Positions 8,069-17,393 are shown, numbered from the stretch's first letter. The stretch is DNA of 45,908 nucleotides from Actinomycetota bacterium (GCA_963169255.1 CAUJEJ010000067.1:1-45908); one strand, 5' to 3'. The notes: generated by a model not told the origin, from the sequence alone. Made by a program: numbers and translations.

Positions 8069-9844
8069 CTACGCGCTCCAGGCGACGGTGCCGTCAATTC
8101 GCGTTTCGTGCACAGTGATGTCTGCCCAGGTCGACGGGTCGGCTTCCCACGGATTCGCCGACAGCAACGCATAGTCGGCCTTCTTCCCGACTTCGAGGGT
8201 TCCGCGATCGTCACCGTGTACCTGCCACGCCGCGTCACTGGTCACAGCACGTAGTGCAGCTTCCGGGCTGACGCGTTCTGCTTCGTTCAATACGTCGCCA
8301 CCATCGCGCAGCTTTCGTTCGACTGCCGTGCGCGCTGAGAGCAGCGGCTGCATCGGGCTCACCGAATAGTCGCTGTGAAGCGATGGCCGAAGCCCCGCTG
8401 CCAATGCGCTCGCAACGCTGTCCAACTCGTTTGCCCGCTCGGCACCAATGATGTAGTCGCGGAACACGCGACCCCAGTAGTAGACGTGGTTCATCAGGAA
8501 GCTCGGCTGCACCCCGATCCGCGCCATACGCTCGAAGTGCTCGGACGTCGCGAGCGAGCAGTGTTCGATGCGGTGGCGGTGATCACCGGCGTCAGCGGTA
8601 TCTCCGAGTGCTTGCTCGTACGCGCTCACCACCATGTCGATTGCCGCGTCACCATTGGCGTGGGTCATCACTTGCCAGCCGGCGTTGTGGCCTTCTTTGA
8701 TGAGCTCAATGCACTTCTCGATATCCATGTTTGCGTGACCCCGGTTGTCGGGCTGGCCGACGTAGGCGTCGCGCATGTAGCCGCTGCGGCCTTGGTTTGA
8801 TCCGTCCGACAGCACCTTCCATGCGACAGCGCGCACCATGTCGTCGCCCGCGCCTGGGGTCACGCCAGCCGATGCCCATGCTTCGTTGCCCAGCATCGCG
8901 TGTTGGGCCGTCGAGATCCGCACCGGCAAACGGTTAGCCGCATTGAGTTGGGTCAGCAGGGAAAACTCACCCGGCCCCATCACTGCACCCGTCAGGCCTT
9001 CGCGCATCGAGGTGACGCCGACCGAAGCAGCCTTGTTCATGATGTCGATCAACCCGGCCGCCAATTGTGCTTGGCTCCGTTGCGGGATGACCGCCATAAA
9101 CTTCAGGATCGCGCCGGATTCGCCAACGATTCCGTTCAGCTTGCCGTCAGTTTTGCCGAAGAATCCGCCCGGCGGATCTGGTGTTTCTTCCGTGACACCC
9201 GCAAGCTCGAGCGCTTTGGAGTTCACGTACAAGTAGTGCATCGATGCGTTCAGAACACCGACTGGGTGCTCGGTGCTCACCTGGTCAAGAATCGCCCGCG
9301 TCAATTCAGGCTCACCCGGGTAGAGGCTTGGATCGAACAGTTGGCCCTGGACCCAGTCGCCTGCTGCAGTGTTCGCGGCTTCAGCTTTGAGCTTCGCGAC
9401 CACATCATCAAAGGTGGGGTTCTCGATCGCCGAACAGTTCAGCCAACTGTCTGCCAGCACCGTCGACCAGAGATGCATGTGCGGCTCAACAAAGCCGGGG
9501 ACGATGAAACCGTCGCCGCCGTCGACGATTTGAGTTGTCGGATCCTTGAGGCCCTCAACGTCACTCGCCGAACCAATACCGATGATGTTGCCACCCTTGA
9601 TCGCCATCGCGTCGGCGGTGGGATTGCTGGCATCACCCGTTGCAATCTTCCCGTAGACGATCATGTCGGCAGCCGCGCGTTGAGCGCGCTGAACGGGCAA
9701 CCCTGAGCGGCCCATCGGGGTGACCAACGCTTGCTGGAGGGGCCCGAACGCGGCGTGCGAGAGCGTTCGGGTGATCTCTAGGCGATCCGGCGTGCAGCAC
9801 CCATCGATGATTGACGAGTGACGGACAGGCGTAATCAGCGACAT
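8069..9844 (-). CDS. YtcJ-like metal-dependent amidohydrolase
   Basis: A 591-residue amidohydrolase-superfamily protein. The N-terminal metal ligands are in FVEPHMHLWS and a later histidine is in VMTHANGDAAID. Another is in RHRIEHCSLATSE, and the aspartate strand is in PSLHSDYSVSP. The C-terminal beta-sandwich has the typical EVGKKADYALLSANPW. This is the YtcJ/TIM-barrel family, whose members hydrolyse amides or act in secondary metabolism; substrate is unknown. The start ATG at 9844 has GGGAG about 7 nt upstream. The ORF track's 48-codon extension is not needed. It lies downstream of tmsB, with 178 bp between. Confidence 0.88.
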   Translation of the reverse strand: MSLITPVRHSSIIDGCCTPDRLEITRTLSHAAFGPLQQALVTPMGRSGLPVQRAQRAAADMIVYGKIATGDASNPTADAMAIKGGNIIGIGSASDVEGLKDPTTQIVDGGDGFIVPGFVEPHMHLWSTVLADSWLNCSAIENPTFDDVVAKLKAEAANTAAGDWVQGQLFDPSLYPGEPELTRAILDQVSTEHPVGVLNASMHYLYVNSKALELAGVTEETPDPPGGFFGKTDGKLNGIVGESGAILKFMAVIPQRSQAQLAAGLIDIMNKAASVGVTSMREGLTGAVMGPGEFSLLTQLNAANRLPVRISTAQHAMLGNEAWASAGVTPGAGDDMVRAVAWKVLSDGSNQGRSGYMRDAYVGQPDNRGHANMDIEKCIELIKEGHNAGWQVMTHANGDAAIDMVVSAYEQALGDTADAGDHRHRIEHCSLATSEHFERMARIGVQPSFLMNHVYYWGRVFRDYIIGAERANELDSVASALAAGLRPSLHSDYSVSPMQPLLSARTAVERKLRDGGDVLNEAERVSPEAALRAVTSDAAWQVHGDDRGTLEVGKKADYALLSANPWEADPSTWADITVHETRIDGTVAWSA

Positions 9845-10022
9845 ACAAGCTCCCGTATGGAACACACCCCGGCGGTGTGGCGGACGTTTTCTGGCAACGT
9901 ACTCCCGAACCACCCCGCGTTGCAGCGGAGCAAGCCGCGCAATCCCCCGGACCGGTGCACTTGCAAGATCGCGCGCCGATCCGGCCACCGCTTAGGCGTC
10001 TGAGCTCAGATCCCTGCGAGTA

Positions 10023-11282
10023 CTAGCGCTTGCGGGAGAAGTCAGGCCGTAGCGGCATACCCGAAATGCCGTCAACGGTGTTCGTGCCAAGGAACTGATG
10101 CAACTGAATGATGTTATGCGCGAAGCCGTACTCCGATGCCGCCATGTACAGCCGCCACACCCGGGCCTTGCGCTCGCCAACCTCAGCGACGGCGGCATCC
10201 CAGTTGTCTTCCAGATTCATGCGCCAATGGTGGAGAGTCTTTGCATAGTGCACACGAATGTTCTCTTCGTGCTGCAGTTCCCAGCCCTCATTCGTCAACG
10301 CGGTGACGATCTTTGCCGGACCGGTCAATTCCCCGTCAGGGAAGATGTACCGGTTCACGAAGCTGTTGCGGTAGCGGACCTTTTGCTGATCATCGAAGCG
10401 GGTGATCGAGTGGTTCAACAAGCGACCTTCTGCCTTAACCTTGCTGCGCAAGAACGAGAAGTACGCCGGGTAGTTCTTTTCGCCGATGTGCTCGGTAAGT
10501 CCGATCGACGAGATCGCATCGAAGTCGCTTTCAGGGACATCGCGGTAGTCGCTGAAACGAACTGCCGCTCGACTTTCCAGGCCCGCCTTGACCACTGCTT
10601 CTTGACCCCAGTCTGCCTGAGCCTTTGACAGCGTCACACCGATGATCTCGACGCCGTAGTGCTGCGCGGCATGCAGAACCATTCCGCCCCAGCCGCAACC
10701 CACGTCGAGCACTCGCATGCCGGGTTTGAGGTCGAGCTTGCGGCAGACGAGGTCGAACTTCTCCTCCTGCGCTTGTTCCAAGGTCGCATCTGCAGTCGGG
10801 AAGACCGCGCAGGTATAGGCCATCGACGGACCCAACACGTAGCGATAGAACTCATTTGAGACGTCGTAGTGATGGGCGATTGCCTCGGCGTCACGGCCCT
10901 TTGAGTGGCGACCACCCCGGAGCTTCTTTTCTTCCGGTGGAAGCTCTCCACGGTTGAACACCTTGCCGGCTTTGACAAACGTCGGCCCGTAGTCGCGAAC
11001 CAAGCGCAGCTTCTCCGACGTCGGCATCTGCTTTGGGCGTACGTCGCTGAGCGCCTCGAAGAGTTCGACGACGTCGCCAACGATCTCCACTTCACCCGCA
11101 ACGTAAGCGCGGGCAAGACCAACCTGACCGGGGTGCGACATGAACAGCTCAAGCGCGCGAGGCGAGCGAACCTCGATCCGAACGGGCGAACCGGGCGCAC
11201 CGGTCTTACTGCCGTCGTAGGCCACAAATTCAACGGGTGCATCCGCACCGGCGACGCTATCGAACACCTCGGCTAGCTTCAC
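10023..11282 (-). CDS. tmsB: SAM-dependent fatty-acyl phospholipid methyltransferase (TmsB/BfaB, CFA-synthase family)
   Basis: The protein belongs to the cyclopropane-fatty-acyl-phospholipid synthase family. It has the SAM site VLDVGCGWGGM at about residues 191-201 and substrate-loop sequences HYDVSNEFYRYVLGPSMAYTCAVF. It sits 55 bp downstream of an FAD-binding oxidoreductase on the same strand, the tmsA-tmsB arrangement of actinobacterial 10-methyl fatty acid synthesis. There the methyltransferase converts an oleoyl chain to a 10-methylene intermediate, which the flavoprotein then reduces. The tmsB reading rests on the neighbour. On sequence alone it could be a plain cyclopropane synthase. 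Confidence 0.85.
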   Translation of the reverse strand: MKLAEVFDSVAGADAPVEFVAYDGSKTGAPGSPVRIEVRSPRALELFMSHPGQVGLARAYVAGEVEIVGDVVELFEALSDVRPKQMPTSEKLRLVRDYGPTFVKAGKVFNRGELPPEEKKLRGGRHSKGRDAEAIAHHYDVSNEFYRYVLGPSMAYTCAVFPTADATLEQAQEEKFDLVCRKLDLKPGMRVLDVGCGWGGMVLHAAQHYGVEIIGVTLSKAQADWGQEAVVKAGLESRAAVRFSDYRDVPESDFDAISSIGLTEHIGEKNYPAYFSFLRSKVKAEGRLLNHSITRFDDQQKVRYRNSFVNRYIFPDGELTGPAKIVTALTNEGWELQHEENIRVHYAKTLHHWRMNLEDNWDAAVAEVGERKARVWRLYMAASEYGFAHNIIQLHQFLGTNTVDGISGMPLRPDFSRKR

Positions 11283-11337
11283 GGTTCCTCCATTGGTCCG
11301 CGCCGCACACCTGCACGTGCGGCGACGGAAACTCAGC

Positions 11338-12747
11338 CTAGCGACGCTGGACGACCTTTGCGAAGAGATCGGTCAACCGATTTTGCGGGTCATATCTGGA
11401 CTTGACCTGCTCGTAGTGTTCGCCGCCATACAAACGGTCGAATTCATCCTTGGAATAGTAGGCGCTCGAATACAGAGACTTGTGGCCGTCGAGCCTCGTC
11501 ACTTCGGCCTCAATAAGTCGGTTCAAAGCCCCATCAGCTGGGTTGGATCCAGGCTCTCGTGCGACGGTGGACCAGAAGCCAACGTTCACGTACGTCGCCG
11601 ACGTGTCCATCTCGTACAGCGGCCACTTTGTGACCCCATCGCGCGAGCGCAGCGGGCACACCCAGACCGGCTCTATGCCAATCTCTTTGTGGAAGAAATC
11701 GAGGAACTCGGGCAGACGGTCAACGGGGATCTCGATGTCTTGAATCACTTCTTCTTTTGGTGGCTTGCCGAACAATTTGAACTGGCGGTCGCTAAATCTG
11801 TATTTGCGATCGGCCGCAATGATCTTCCAGTACACATCGGACCGGAGTTTGTCCTTTGGCCAGAGCCGACGGATCGCCGGCTTCTGCGCCCCAAACGCGC
11901 GTGAACACCAGAACCAATCGGTATCCCAGCGCCAGATGTAGTCCCGGGCAGTCAATACGTCGAATGATCGTTGCTGAATGGACCGGTAGTAGATGTTCAT
12001 TCCGGTGTAGTCGCTCGGTTTGGTGTAACCCACTGGCAATGTATTCGACCAGCGCCCGATCGTGAGGTACTGCTCCTCAGGCGAGAAGACCGTCCCGTCC
12101 AGGAAATCGATTCGGTTGCCGTGGTGCGTTCGACTAACCGTGAACTCCGCGATCGCGTCAGCCATCGCGGAGGCACTCGGATAACGAAGGTGTTCGAGCA
12201 CGACATACGCCTGGATTGGGGCAAGCTCTATCTTCAGGCGAAGCGCGTAGCCCAACGACCCGTACGAGTTGGGGAACGATAGGTAGAGGTCACGGTTGGG
12301 ATCGTCGACCGCGCCGCTAGCGGTGACAATCTCGCCGCTGCCGGTCAACACGTCCATCTCGATGACGGATTCATGCGGAAGTCCTTCGCGGAACGACGAC
12401 GACTCAATTCCGAGTCCTGTCACCGCGCCACCAAGAGTGATCGTTTTGAGTTGCGGAACAACTAGCGGCATCAATCCATAGGGCAACGTCGCGTCCACGA
12501 GGTGCTCATACGTGGTCATGCCGAGGACGTCCGCAGTCCGGGCGGCCGGATCGACGTGGAGGACACCATCGAATGCAGCGACGTCTAAACCCGGCGTATC
12601 AATAGCAGTACGCGTACGGAAGAGGTTCGACGTCTTCTTTGCCAAGCGCACCGGGCTTCCGGTGGGAATCGCAGCGTATTGCTGCTTCAGGCGTTCAACG
12701 AGTTGCTGGTAGCGCGCATCGGCATCAACGTCACCCATGGTGGACAC
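11338..12747 (-). CDS. tmsA: FAD-binding PCMH oxidoreductase (TmsA/BfaA-like)
   Basis: A 469-residue flavoprotein of the DHCR24-like FAD-binding-4 class. The PCMH domain includes FDGVLHVDPAARTADVLGMT, LMPLVVPQLKTITLGGAVTG and GIESSSFREGLPHESVIEMD. C-terminal aromatic segments follow (VDRLPEFLDFFHKEIGIEPVWVCPLR). In the tms pathway this enzyme reduces 10-methylene-stearoyl lipid to 10-methyl-stearoyl (tuberculostearic acid). It is the first gene of the tmsAB pair and diverges from the acyltransferase across 93 bp that must hold both promoters. No TmsC-like third ORF is present. The start may be the first ATG or the one three codons later. Confidence 0.85.
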   Translation of the reverse strand: MSTMGDVDADARYQQLVERLKQQYAAIPTGSPVRLAKKTSNLFRTRTAIDTPGLDVAAFDGVLHVDPAARTADVLGMTTYEHLVDATLPYGLMPLVVPQLKTITLGGAVTGLGIESSSFREGLPHESVIEMDVLTGSGEIVTASGAVDDPNRDLYLSFPNSYGSLGYALRLKIELAPIQAYVVLEHLRYPSASAMADAIAEFTVSRTHHGNRIDFLDGTVFSPEEQYLTIGRWSNTLPVGYTKPSDYTGMNIYYRSIQQRSFDVLTARDYIWRWDTDWFWCSRAFGAQKPAIRRLWPKDKLRSDVYWKIIAADRKYRFSDRQFKLFGKPPKEEVIQDIEIPVDRLPEFLDFFHKEIGIEPVWVCPLRSRDGVTKWPLYEMDTSATYVNVGFWSTVAREPGSNPADGALNRLIEAEVTRLDGHKSLYSSAYYSKDEFDRLYGGEHYEQVKSRYDPQNRLTDLFAKVVQRR

Positions 12748-12840
12748 CCTAGGGGTCGCGCAAGCGCAATTGCGACCCGCGAGGAGTCGTCGCCAACGGG
12801 CTTGGCGAACTAGGCCATTCGAGTCGCGTACCGTTGCGGT

Positions 12841-14019
12841 GTGACTCCACCCGCCGGTGGGTGGGGCTCTCTCGCCTCGGCGACGAGTCCACCGCCTCGC
12901 AGTGCTTCACGGCCTGCGCACCCACATGACGGGCTTCGTGCGCTGCTTTGCATGTTGGTCATCGTCGGACACCTCGAACTTGCACCCTTCCTGGCCGGGG
13001 GGCAATCGCGCGTCATTGCCTTCTTTGCGCTTTCCGGATTCCTCATCACGGCGGTGCTGCTCAAACGCTACGAAGCACACGGATCGATTTCATTTAGCGA
13101 CTTCTACCTGGCGCGTCTGGCACGATTTGTACCGGCCTTACTCGTGGTCTCTGTGCTCGGTTTGGTCTGCGCAACTGCCGCCGCAAACGAGTGGTGGGCA
13201 GCGGCGTCAGTCGGCTCCAGTGAACTTGCCGCTGGGTTGCCCCGGCTATGGAGCCAGACGCTCAACTTCTCGTTGATGAACGGCGCGACCGACCTGCCGT
13301 ACGAGTTTGTGCCCGGGTGGTCACTCGGAATCGAGTGGCAGTTCTACCTCGTTTGGCCAGTCGTCGTGCTTGGCGTCTTGTGGGCATTCGGACTTCGAGC
13401 GCTGTGCTGGCTCGCTTTGGCTGTGGCCATCACCGGATTCTCTTGGTCGTTCTGGTTGGCGCTGTCAGTTGGCATCGAGGAGCCCCGAGTGATGTACGGC
13501 ACGGACACTCGTGGCGCTGCAATTCTGTTGGGGTGCGCAGCTGCGATGTTCGCCTTGCGCCCAGCGGCTTCCGCCTGGTTGACACGCAATGCTTCACGAA
13601 TTGCACTCATCGTTGGGATCACCCTTGCGGTGATGTTCACGCAACTCTTCTTTGATTCAGGCCCACACATGACATCTTGGGGACAGGTAGTCGTCGCGTC
13701 AGCGGTCAGCTTGCTTGCCGCGAGCCTGTGGGTACACCCAGATGCAGTCAGCTTTCTCGTGTTGCCATGGCTCGCGTGGCTTGGCCAACGATCGCTCGGC
13801 CTATTCCTCTTCCACGTACCGGTCATGCAACTCTTTGGCGGCCCAGGCGACGCGATCCGCACGTTGTCAGTGCTTGCCATGACATTGGCTTTGACTGCAG
13901 CGTGCTATCGATGGTTCGAACAACCGTTAGCTCGTGCCACCAAACGCTGGCAGAAACGACGTGCAGCAATGTCGTCGCGAACGGGTGGGCGTGCCGCTGC
14001 CGTAGGCCCGGCTGCCTGA
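12841..14019 (+). CDS. Acyltransferase-3 family membrane protein (OafA/YrhL-like)
   Basis: A polytopic membrane acyltransferase that O-acylates surface sugars or lipids. The family start HDGLRALLCMLVIVGHL contains the conserved R and H of the active site. About 10 hydrophobic segments follow. The end WFEQPLARATKRW is the usual C-terminal YRxxExP-type signature. There is no fused SGNH domain. The GTG start lacks a clear ribosome site. The 30 Pro/Gly/Ser-rich residues before the first helix suggest that a later start is possible. Confidence 0.85.
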   Translation: MTPPAGGWGSLASATSPPPRSASRPAHPHDGLRALLCMLVIVGHLELAPFLAGGQSRVIAFFALSGFLITAVLLKRYEAHGSISFSDFYLARLARFVPALLVVSVLGLVCATAAANEWWAAASVGSSELAAGLPRLWSQTLNFSLMNGATDLPYEFVPGWSLGIEWQFYLVWPVVVLGVLWAFGLRALCWLALAVAITGFSWSFWLALSVGIEEPRVMYGTDTRGAAILLGCAAAMFALRPAASAWLTRNASRIALIVGITLAVMFTQLFFDSGPHMTSWGQVVVASAVSLLAASLWVHPDAVSFLVLPWLAWLGQRSLGLFLFHVPVMQLFGGPGDAIRTLSVLAMTLALTAACYRWFEQPLARATKRWQKRRAAMSSRTGGRAAAVGPAA

Positions 14020-14179
14020 CCCCGCCGCAGGCCTCATTCCGCAAGAACTCGCGAGTCCGGCCGATTTCAGCGCACCTTTAGGTACTCAATTCGACCAGGC
14101 GCAGCGCTACACTCCCAACTGATAGAGGCAGGATCTGTCGCGGCAATCCCACACTTCGGCTCGATGAATTGGACTCACG

Positions 14180-15163
14180 ATGGCTCGATGGCTACTAACC
14201 GGCGGCGCCGGGTATATCGGGTCTCATGTGCTGCGGGAATTGGCCGCTAGCGGACGCGAAGTTGTCGTCGTCGACGACCTGTCGACAGGTATTGCATCGC
14301 GAGTGCCTGATGGTGTCCCACTGGTCGAAATGAACCTGTCGGACAGCAACCTCGTGACCGTCATGCGCGACTATCAAATTTCCGGAGTTGTGCACCTCGC
14401 CGCCAAGAAAGCAGTCGGCGAATCAGTCGAGCGACCACTGCACTACTACCGCGAGAACGTTGATGGCATTGCCTCGCTACTAGAGGCGATCAACGAGGTC
14501 GGCATCGGGAATCTTGTTTACTCCTCCTCAGCGGCCGTCTATGGGGAGCCCGTGAACGGCGAGGTTGGCGAGGACGAGCCGACTGTTCCCACATCGCCGT
14601 ACGGTGAAACGAAGCTGGTTGGGGAGTGGGCAGCACGCGCCGTCGCGAAGGCCCGGCGTCTCGAAGGGGGCGGGTTGTCTAACGTAAGCCTGCGCTACTT
14701 CAACGTTGCTGGCGCCGGAGCCGCCAACCTCGGCGACACGAGCGTCGCAAACCTGATCCCGCTTGCCTTGCGAGCAGTCACCAATGGCGAACGGCCGCAG
14801 ATCTTCGGTTCCGATTACCCCACGCCCGACGGCACGTGCATCCGCGACTACATCCATGTCGTCGATCTGGCGAAGGCCCATGTTGTCGCCGCAGCATTGT
14901 GTGAAAGCGACAACCCAGGTGAGCTAAGCGAGGTCTTTAACGTTGGCCGTGGTCAAGGAAGTTCGGTGCGCGAAGTGCTAGATACCGTCTCGCGGGCTAT
15001 CGGTCGCGACGTCGATCCACGTGACGTAGAGCGCCGACCCGGTGATCCTGCGGTGCTCGTTGCCCGGACCGAGAAGATCAACGCAGACCTCGGGTGGGAG
15101 GCGGAACTCGACCTAACAGCGATGGTCGAGTCAGCCTGGTCCGCCTGGTCTCCCAAGCCGTAG
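14180..15163 (+). CDS. galE: UDP-glucose 4-epimerase
   Basis: An NAD-dependent extended short-chain dehydrogenase that interconverts UDP-glucose and UDP-galactose for cell-wall polysaccharides. The Rossmann motif is LTGGAGYIGSHVLREL. The substrate strand is VVHLAAKKAVGESVERPLHYY. The catalytic serine lies in SSSAAVYGEP and the Y-x3-K pair is in PYGETK. C-terminal nucleotide-sugar binding residues are in TPDGTCIRDYIHVVDLAKAH. At 327 residues it is full length. Its stop is 11 bp from the stop of the convergent SDR gene. Confidence 0.93.
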   Translation: MARWLLTGGAGYIGSHVLRELAASGREVVVVDDLSTGIASRVPDGVPLVEMNLSDSNLVTVMRDYQISGVVHLAAKKAVGESVERPLHYYRENVDGIASLLEAINEVGIGNLVYSSSAAVYGEPVNGEVGEDEPTVPTSPYGETKLVGEWAARAVAKARRLEGGGLSNVSLRYFNVAGAGAANLGDTSVANLIPLALRAVTNGERPQIFGSDYPTPDGTCIRDYIHVVDLAKAHVVAAALCESDNPGELSEVFNVGRGQGSSVREVLDTVSRAIGRDVDPRDVERRPGDPAVLVARTEKINADLGWEAELDLTAMVESAWSAWSPKP

Positions 15164-15174
15164 CGCTAGGTCGT

Positions 15175-15981
15175 TTACGGCCCAATCGGGTACAAATTCG
15201 AAAAGCCGCCGTCGGCCTCGATTGTTGCTCCAGAGATGTAGTCGCCGCCGGGCGACACCAGGAACCCAACCAGGCTCGCGACGTCATCAGCCGACTGCAA
15301 CCGACCCGTGGGCATTTTGGAACCCATCATGTCGGGGTCGAGGCCATAGTTCTCCCAAGCTGCGGTGTGGACGATGCCCGGTGCGATTGCAGCTGTTCGG
15401 ATTCCGTACTTGCCCCATTCGACCGACAACGTTCGGGTCAACGATTCGACACCGGCACGGGCAGCGGAGGAGTGAGACATGCCAGGCAAACCGCGGCGGG
15501 GCGTCATCGTGATGGACACGATCTTGCCGTAGCCACGTTCAATCATGGACCGGCTCGCGACCTGCGTCGTGACGTACCAAGTCGCGTCCAGGTTGAGGCG
15601 GGTCACTGCCCTGAACCCGTTGTAGCTGATCGACTCCGCGGGTGCCATGAACTGCCCGCCAGCGTTGTTCACCAGAACATCTACGAACTCATGTTCAGCA
15701 AAGACCGCATCGAGCATCACGTCGACGTTCTCTGGTTCGCGGACGTCGCACGCAACAGCCAGAACCGGATGCACCGAATTTGCTTCGGCAGCGAGCTGCA
15801 CGGTCTGCGCGAGTTCCTCCTCGCGCCTACCCGTCACTGCCACTCGCGCACCCAAGCGAGCCAACAACAGCGCGGTCGCCCGACCAATCCCGCTGCCGCC
15901 TCCCGTCACGAGCGCGCTACGTCCTTCAAGGCAACCGTCAGCCAAAACAGAAAGGGCAGCCGGGTTCGTAGGAATCGTCAT
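15175..15981 (-). CDS. PECR/2,4-dienoyl-CoA reductase-like short-chain dehydrogenase
   Basis: A 268-residue Rossmann SDR with the cofactor motif TGGGSGIGRA and NNAGG. The usual Y-x3-K pair is replaced in the aligned position by HSSAARAGVESLTRTLSVEWG, followed by APGIVHTAAWENYG. This pattern matches trans-2-enoyl-CoA reductase (PECR) and dienoyl-CoA reductase relatives rather than classical alcohol dehydrogenases. A role in reducing enoyl-CoA double bonds of fatty acids is therefore likely. It would fit a lipid-active strain with tmsAB nearby, but no operon partner confirms it. It is convergent with galE. Confidence 0.82.
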   Translation of the reverse strand: MTIPTNPAALSVLADGCLEGRSALVTGGGSGIGRATALLLARLGARVAVTGRREEELAQTVQLAAEANSVHPVLAVACDVREPENVDVMLDAVFAEHEFVDVLVNNAGGQFMAPAESISYNGFRAVTRLNLDATWYVTTQVASRSMIERGYGKIVSITMTPRRGLPGMSHSSAARAGVESLTRTLSVEWGKYGIRTAAIAPGIVHTAAWENYGLDPDMMGSKMPTGRLQSADDVASLVGFLVSPGGDYISGATIEADGGFSNLYPIGP

Positions 15982-16080
15982 GCGGAAACCCTAACGCCCA
16001 TCCCAGGCACCCACCCCGCACTTGACCAACCCGCTCCCCCACGTCAACCACGGCCGAACCGTCACCCCACCGCCGCAACC

Positions 16081-16142
16081 GTCGAGTGTGAAGTTGTTGG
16101 GGCAATCTCGCGCCGGAGCACCCCAACAACTCCACACTCGAC
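16081..16142. terminator. 22-bp near-perfect inverted repeat (terminator or mobile palindrome)
   Basis: Two 22-nt arms beginning GTCGAGTGTG differ at one position, with an 18-nt spacer. It lies 43 bp beyond the stop of the NlpC/P60 gene and 100 bp upstream of the SDR start. It could terminate the peptidase transcript, but there is no T-tract. The long, sharply bounded arms also resemble dispersed intergenic palindromes. Confidence 0.65.
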
Positions 16143-16184
16143 GAAAGAACGCGCGCGGAACGCGGGGCGATGAGGCAGGTGGGG

Positions 16185-17153
16185 CTAGAGGACTCGGGCG
16201 TAGAGGACCTTGTCGGAGTAGACGGCGTCTAGTGAGACGACGCGGCCCGTACGCGGCGCATGCCACATCTTTCCGTTGCCGGCGTAGATTCCGACGTGGC
16301 CAATGAAGTTGTTCGGGTAGTTGTGGAAGAACACCAAGTCGCCTGGCTTTGCCTGAGCCTTCGTGATCTTCTGCGCACGCGAGTACTGCGTCACGGTGTA
16401 CGCCCCGCCGAGGTCGATGCCCGCCTGCTGGTACACCCATTGGGTGTAGCTGCTGCAGTTGAATCCTTGGGCAGGGGTGTAGCCATTCGCAACATAGGGA
16501 ATGCCTTGATATGACGCCGCGATCTGCATAATCCGCGCACGAACGCCACTGGCAGCGGGCGTCGGAGCCGCACTCGCCGTCGGCACAGACGAAACAGTGA
16601 CGCGGATCTTTCCGACCTTCTTCCACGTCTTCTTGTTGACGACACCGCTCTGCTTGAGCTTTGCCTTCTTCTGCAACGCGCGAACGTAGGTATCGGTCAT
16701 TGACCCGAAGTAGCCAGTAACAGTCGGCATTGGCAGGCGGCGCTGAAGATCGGTAACCGCCGCACCCGTCGAGCCCATGCGCAGGACGGGACGCTTGGCG
16801 GCCTTCGTCTTGGCGGCCTTACCGAAGAGCTTCTTCCACGTCGCCGGGGTGACCGTGCCAGTCGCGGGCATACCCTGCGAAGTCTGGAAGTTCGCCACGG
16901 CGGCTGCCGTCAAGGTGCCGAAATAGCTGGTCTGGCTGACCCCGAGGCGTGCCTGAATCTGCTGCACCTCTGGGCCTGTTGAGCCGATCTGAAGCGTTGG
17001 GCGCTTGACCACGGGATGAATAGCTGGGTTCACTGCGGGCGCTTCGCTGGCAGTCACGATCGTGCCGGTAGCGGCCAATCCCATGACTACGGCTGCTGTG
17101 ATCGCACGATGCCCGGCCAAGCGCTGAGCGCCTGTTGCGTGCCGTACTGACAT
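16185..17153 (-). CDS. Secreted NlpC/P60 peptidoglycan endopeptidase with two PG-binding domains
   Basis: A cell-wall hydrolase that cleaves peptide stems. It has an N-terminal Sec signal with a hydrophobic core (ITAAVVMGLAATGTIVTA). Two peptidoglycan_binding_1 domains follow, each starting with LxxGSTGxxVxxxQxRL (about residues 50-110 and 120-180). The C-terminal NlpC/P60 domain has catalytic Cys in GFNCSSYTQWVYQQAG and His in FIGHVGIYAGNGKMWHAP. At 322 residues it is compact and complete. It diverges from ideR and has a leader of up to 300 nt with a strong hairpin about 40 nt before the ATG, so expression may be RNA-controlled. Confidence 0.92.
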   Translation of the reverse strand: MSVRHATGAQRLAGHRAITAAVVMGLAATGTIVTASEAPAVNPAIHPVVKRPTLQIGSTGPEVQQIQARLGVSQTSYFGTLTAAAVANFQTSQGMPATGTVTPATWKKLFGKAAKTKAAKRPVLRMGSTGAAVTDLQRRLPMPTVTGYFGSMTDTYVRALQKKAKLKQSGVVNKKTWKKVGKIRVTVSSVPTASAAPTPAASGVRARIMQIAASYQGIPYVANGYTPAQGFNCSSYTQWVYQQAGIDLGGAYTVTQYSRAQKITKAQAKPGDLVFFHNYPNNFIGHVGIYAGNGKMWHAPRTGRVVSLDAVYSDKVLYARVL

Positions 17154-17191
17154 CTTCGATCCTCCAATCTGTCCTGGGTAAAACCGCCGTG

Positions 17192-17238
17192 TTCACGACG
17201 ATTAGAGGCGTCAACGAATGCTCCGCCCCCGTCGTGAA
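17192..17238 (-). ncRNA. Structured 5' leader hairpin of the NlpC/P60 gene
   Basis: In the peptidase direction, TTCACGACG pairs with CGTCGTGAA as a 9-bp outer stem. An inner GGCG/CGCC pair lies within the enclosed loop. It ends about 40 nt upstream of the ATG at 17153. Actinobacterial NlpC/P60 and rpf genes often carry ydaO (c-di-AMP) leaders, but the conserved ydaO core was not recognised, so this is only an unassigned structured leader. Confidence 0.5.
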
Positions 17239-17377
17239 GACAAACGAGAAGCTAGCGAGGTTGAACACTGCTCCGCACGGTGTATCGCCAAATAAGTTCA
17301 AAACTGAAGCGCAGAACCCGGAAATCCGCCTAAATCACGATAAAAATTCACTTTTCCCGGTGACTTACAGTAGCCAA

Positions 17378-17393
17378 ATTACGGTCCTGTAAT
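17378..17393. promoter_or_regulatory. Palindrome ATTAC-N6-GTAAT, candidate operator
   Basis: A 16-bp palindrome ATTACGGTCCTGTAAT sits about 95 bp upstream of the ideR start within the divergent promoter region. It could bind a dimeric repressor acting on either gene. It does not look like the IdeR/DtxR iron box (TTAGGTTAGCCTAACCTAA type), so autoregulation by IdeR is not supported by it. Confidence 0.35.
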
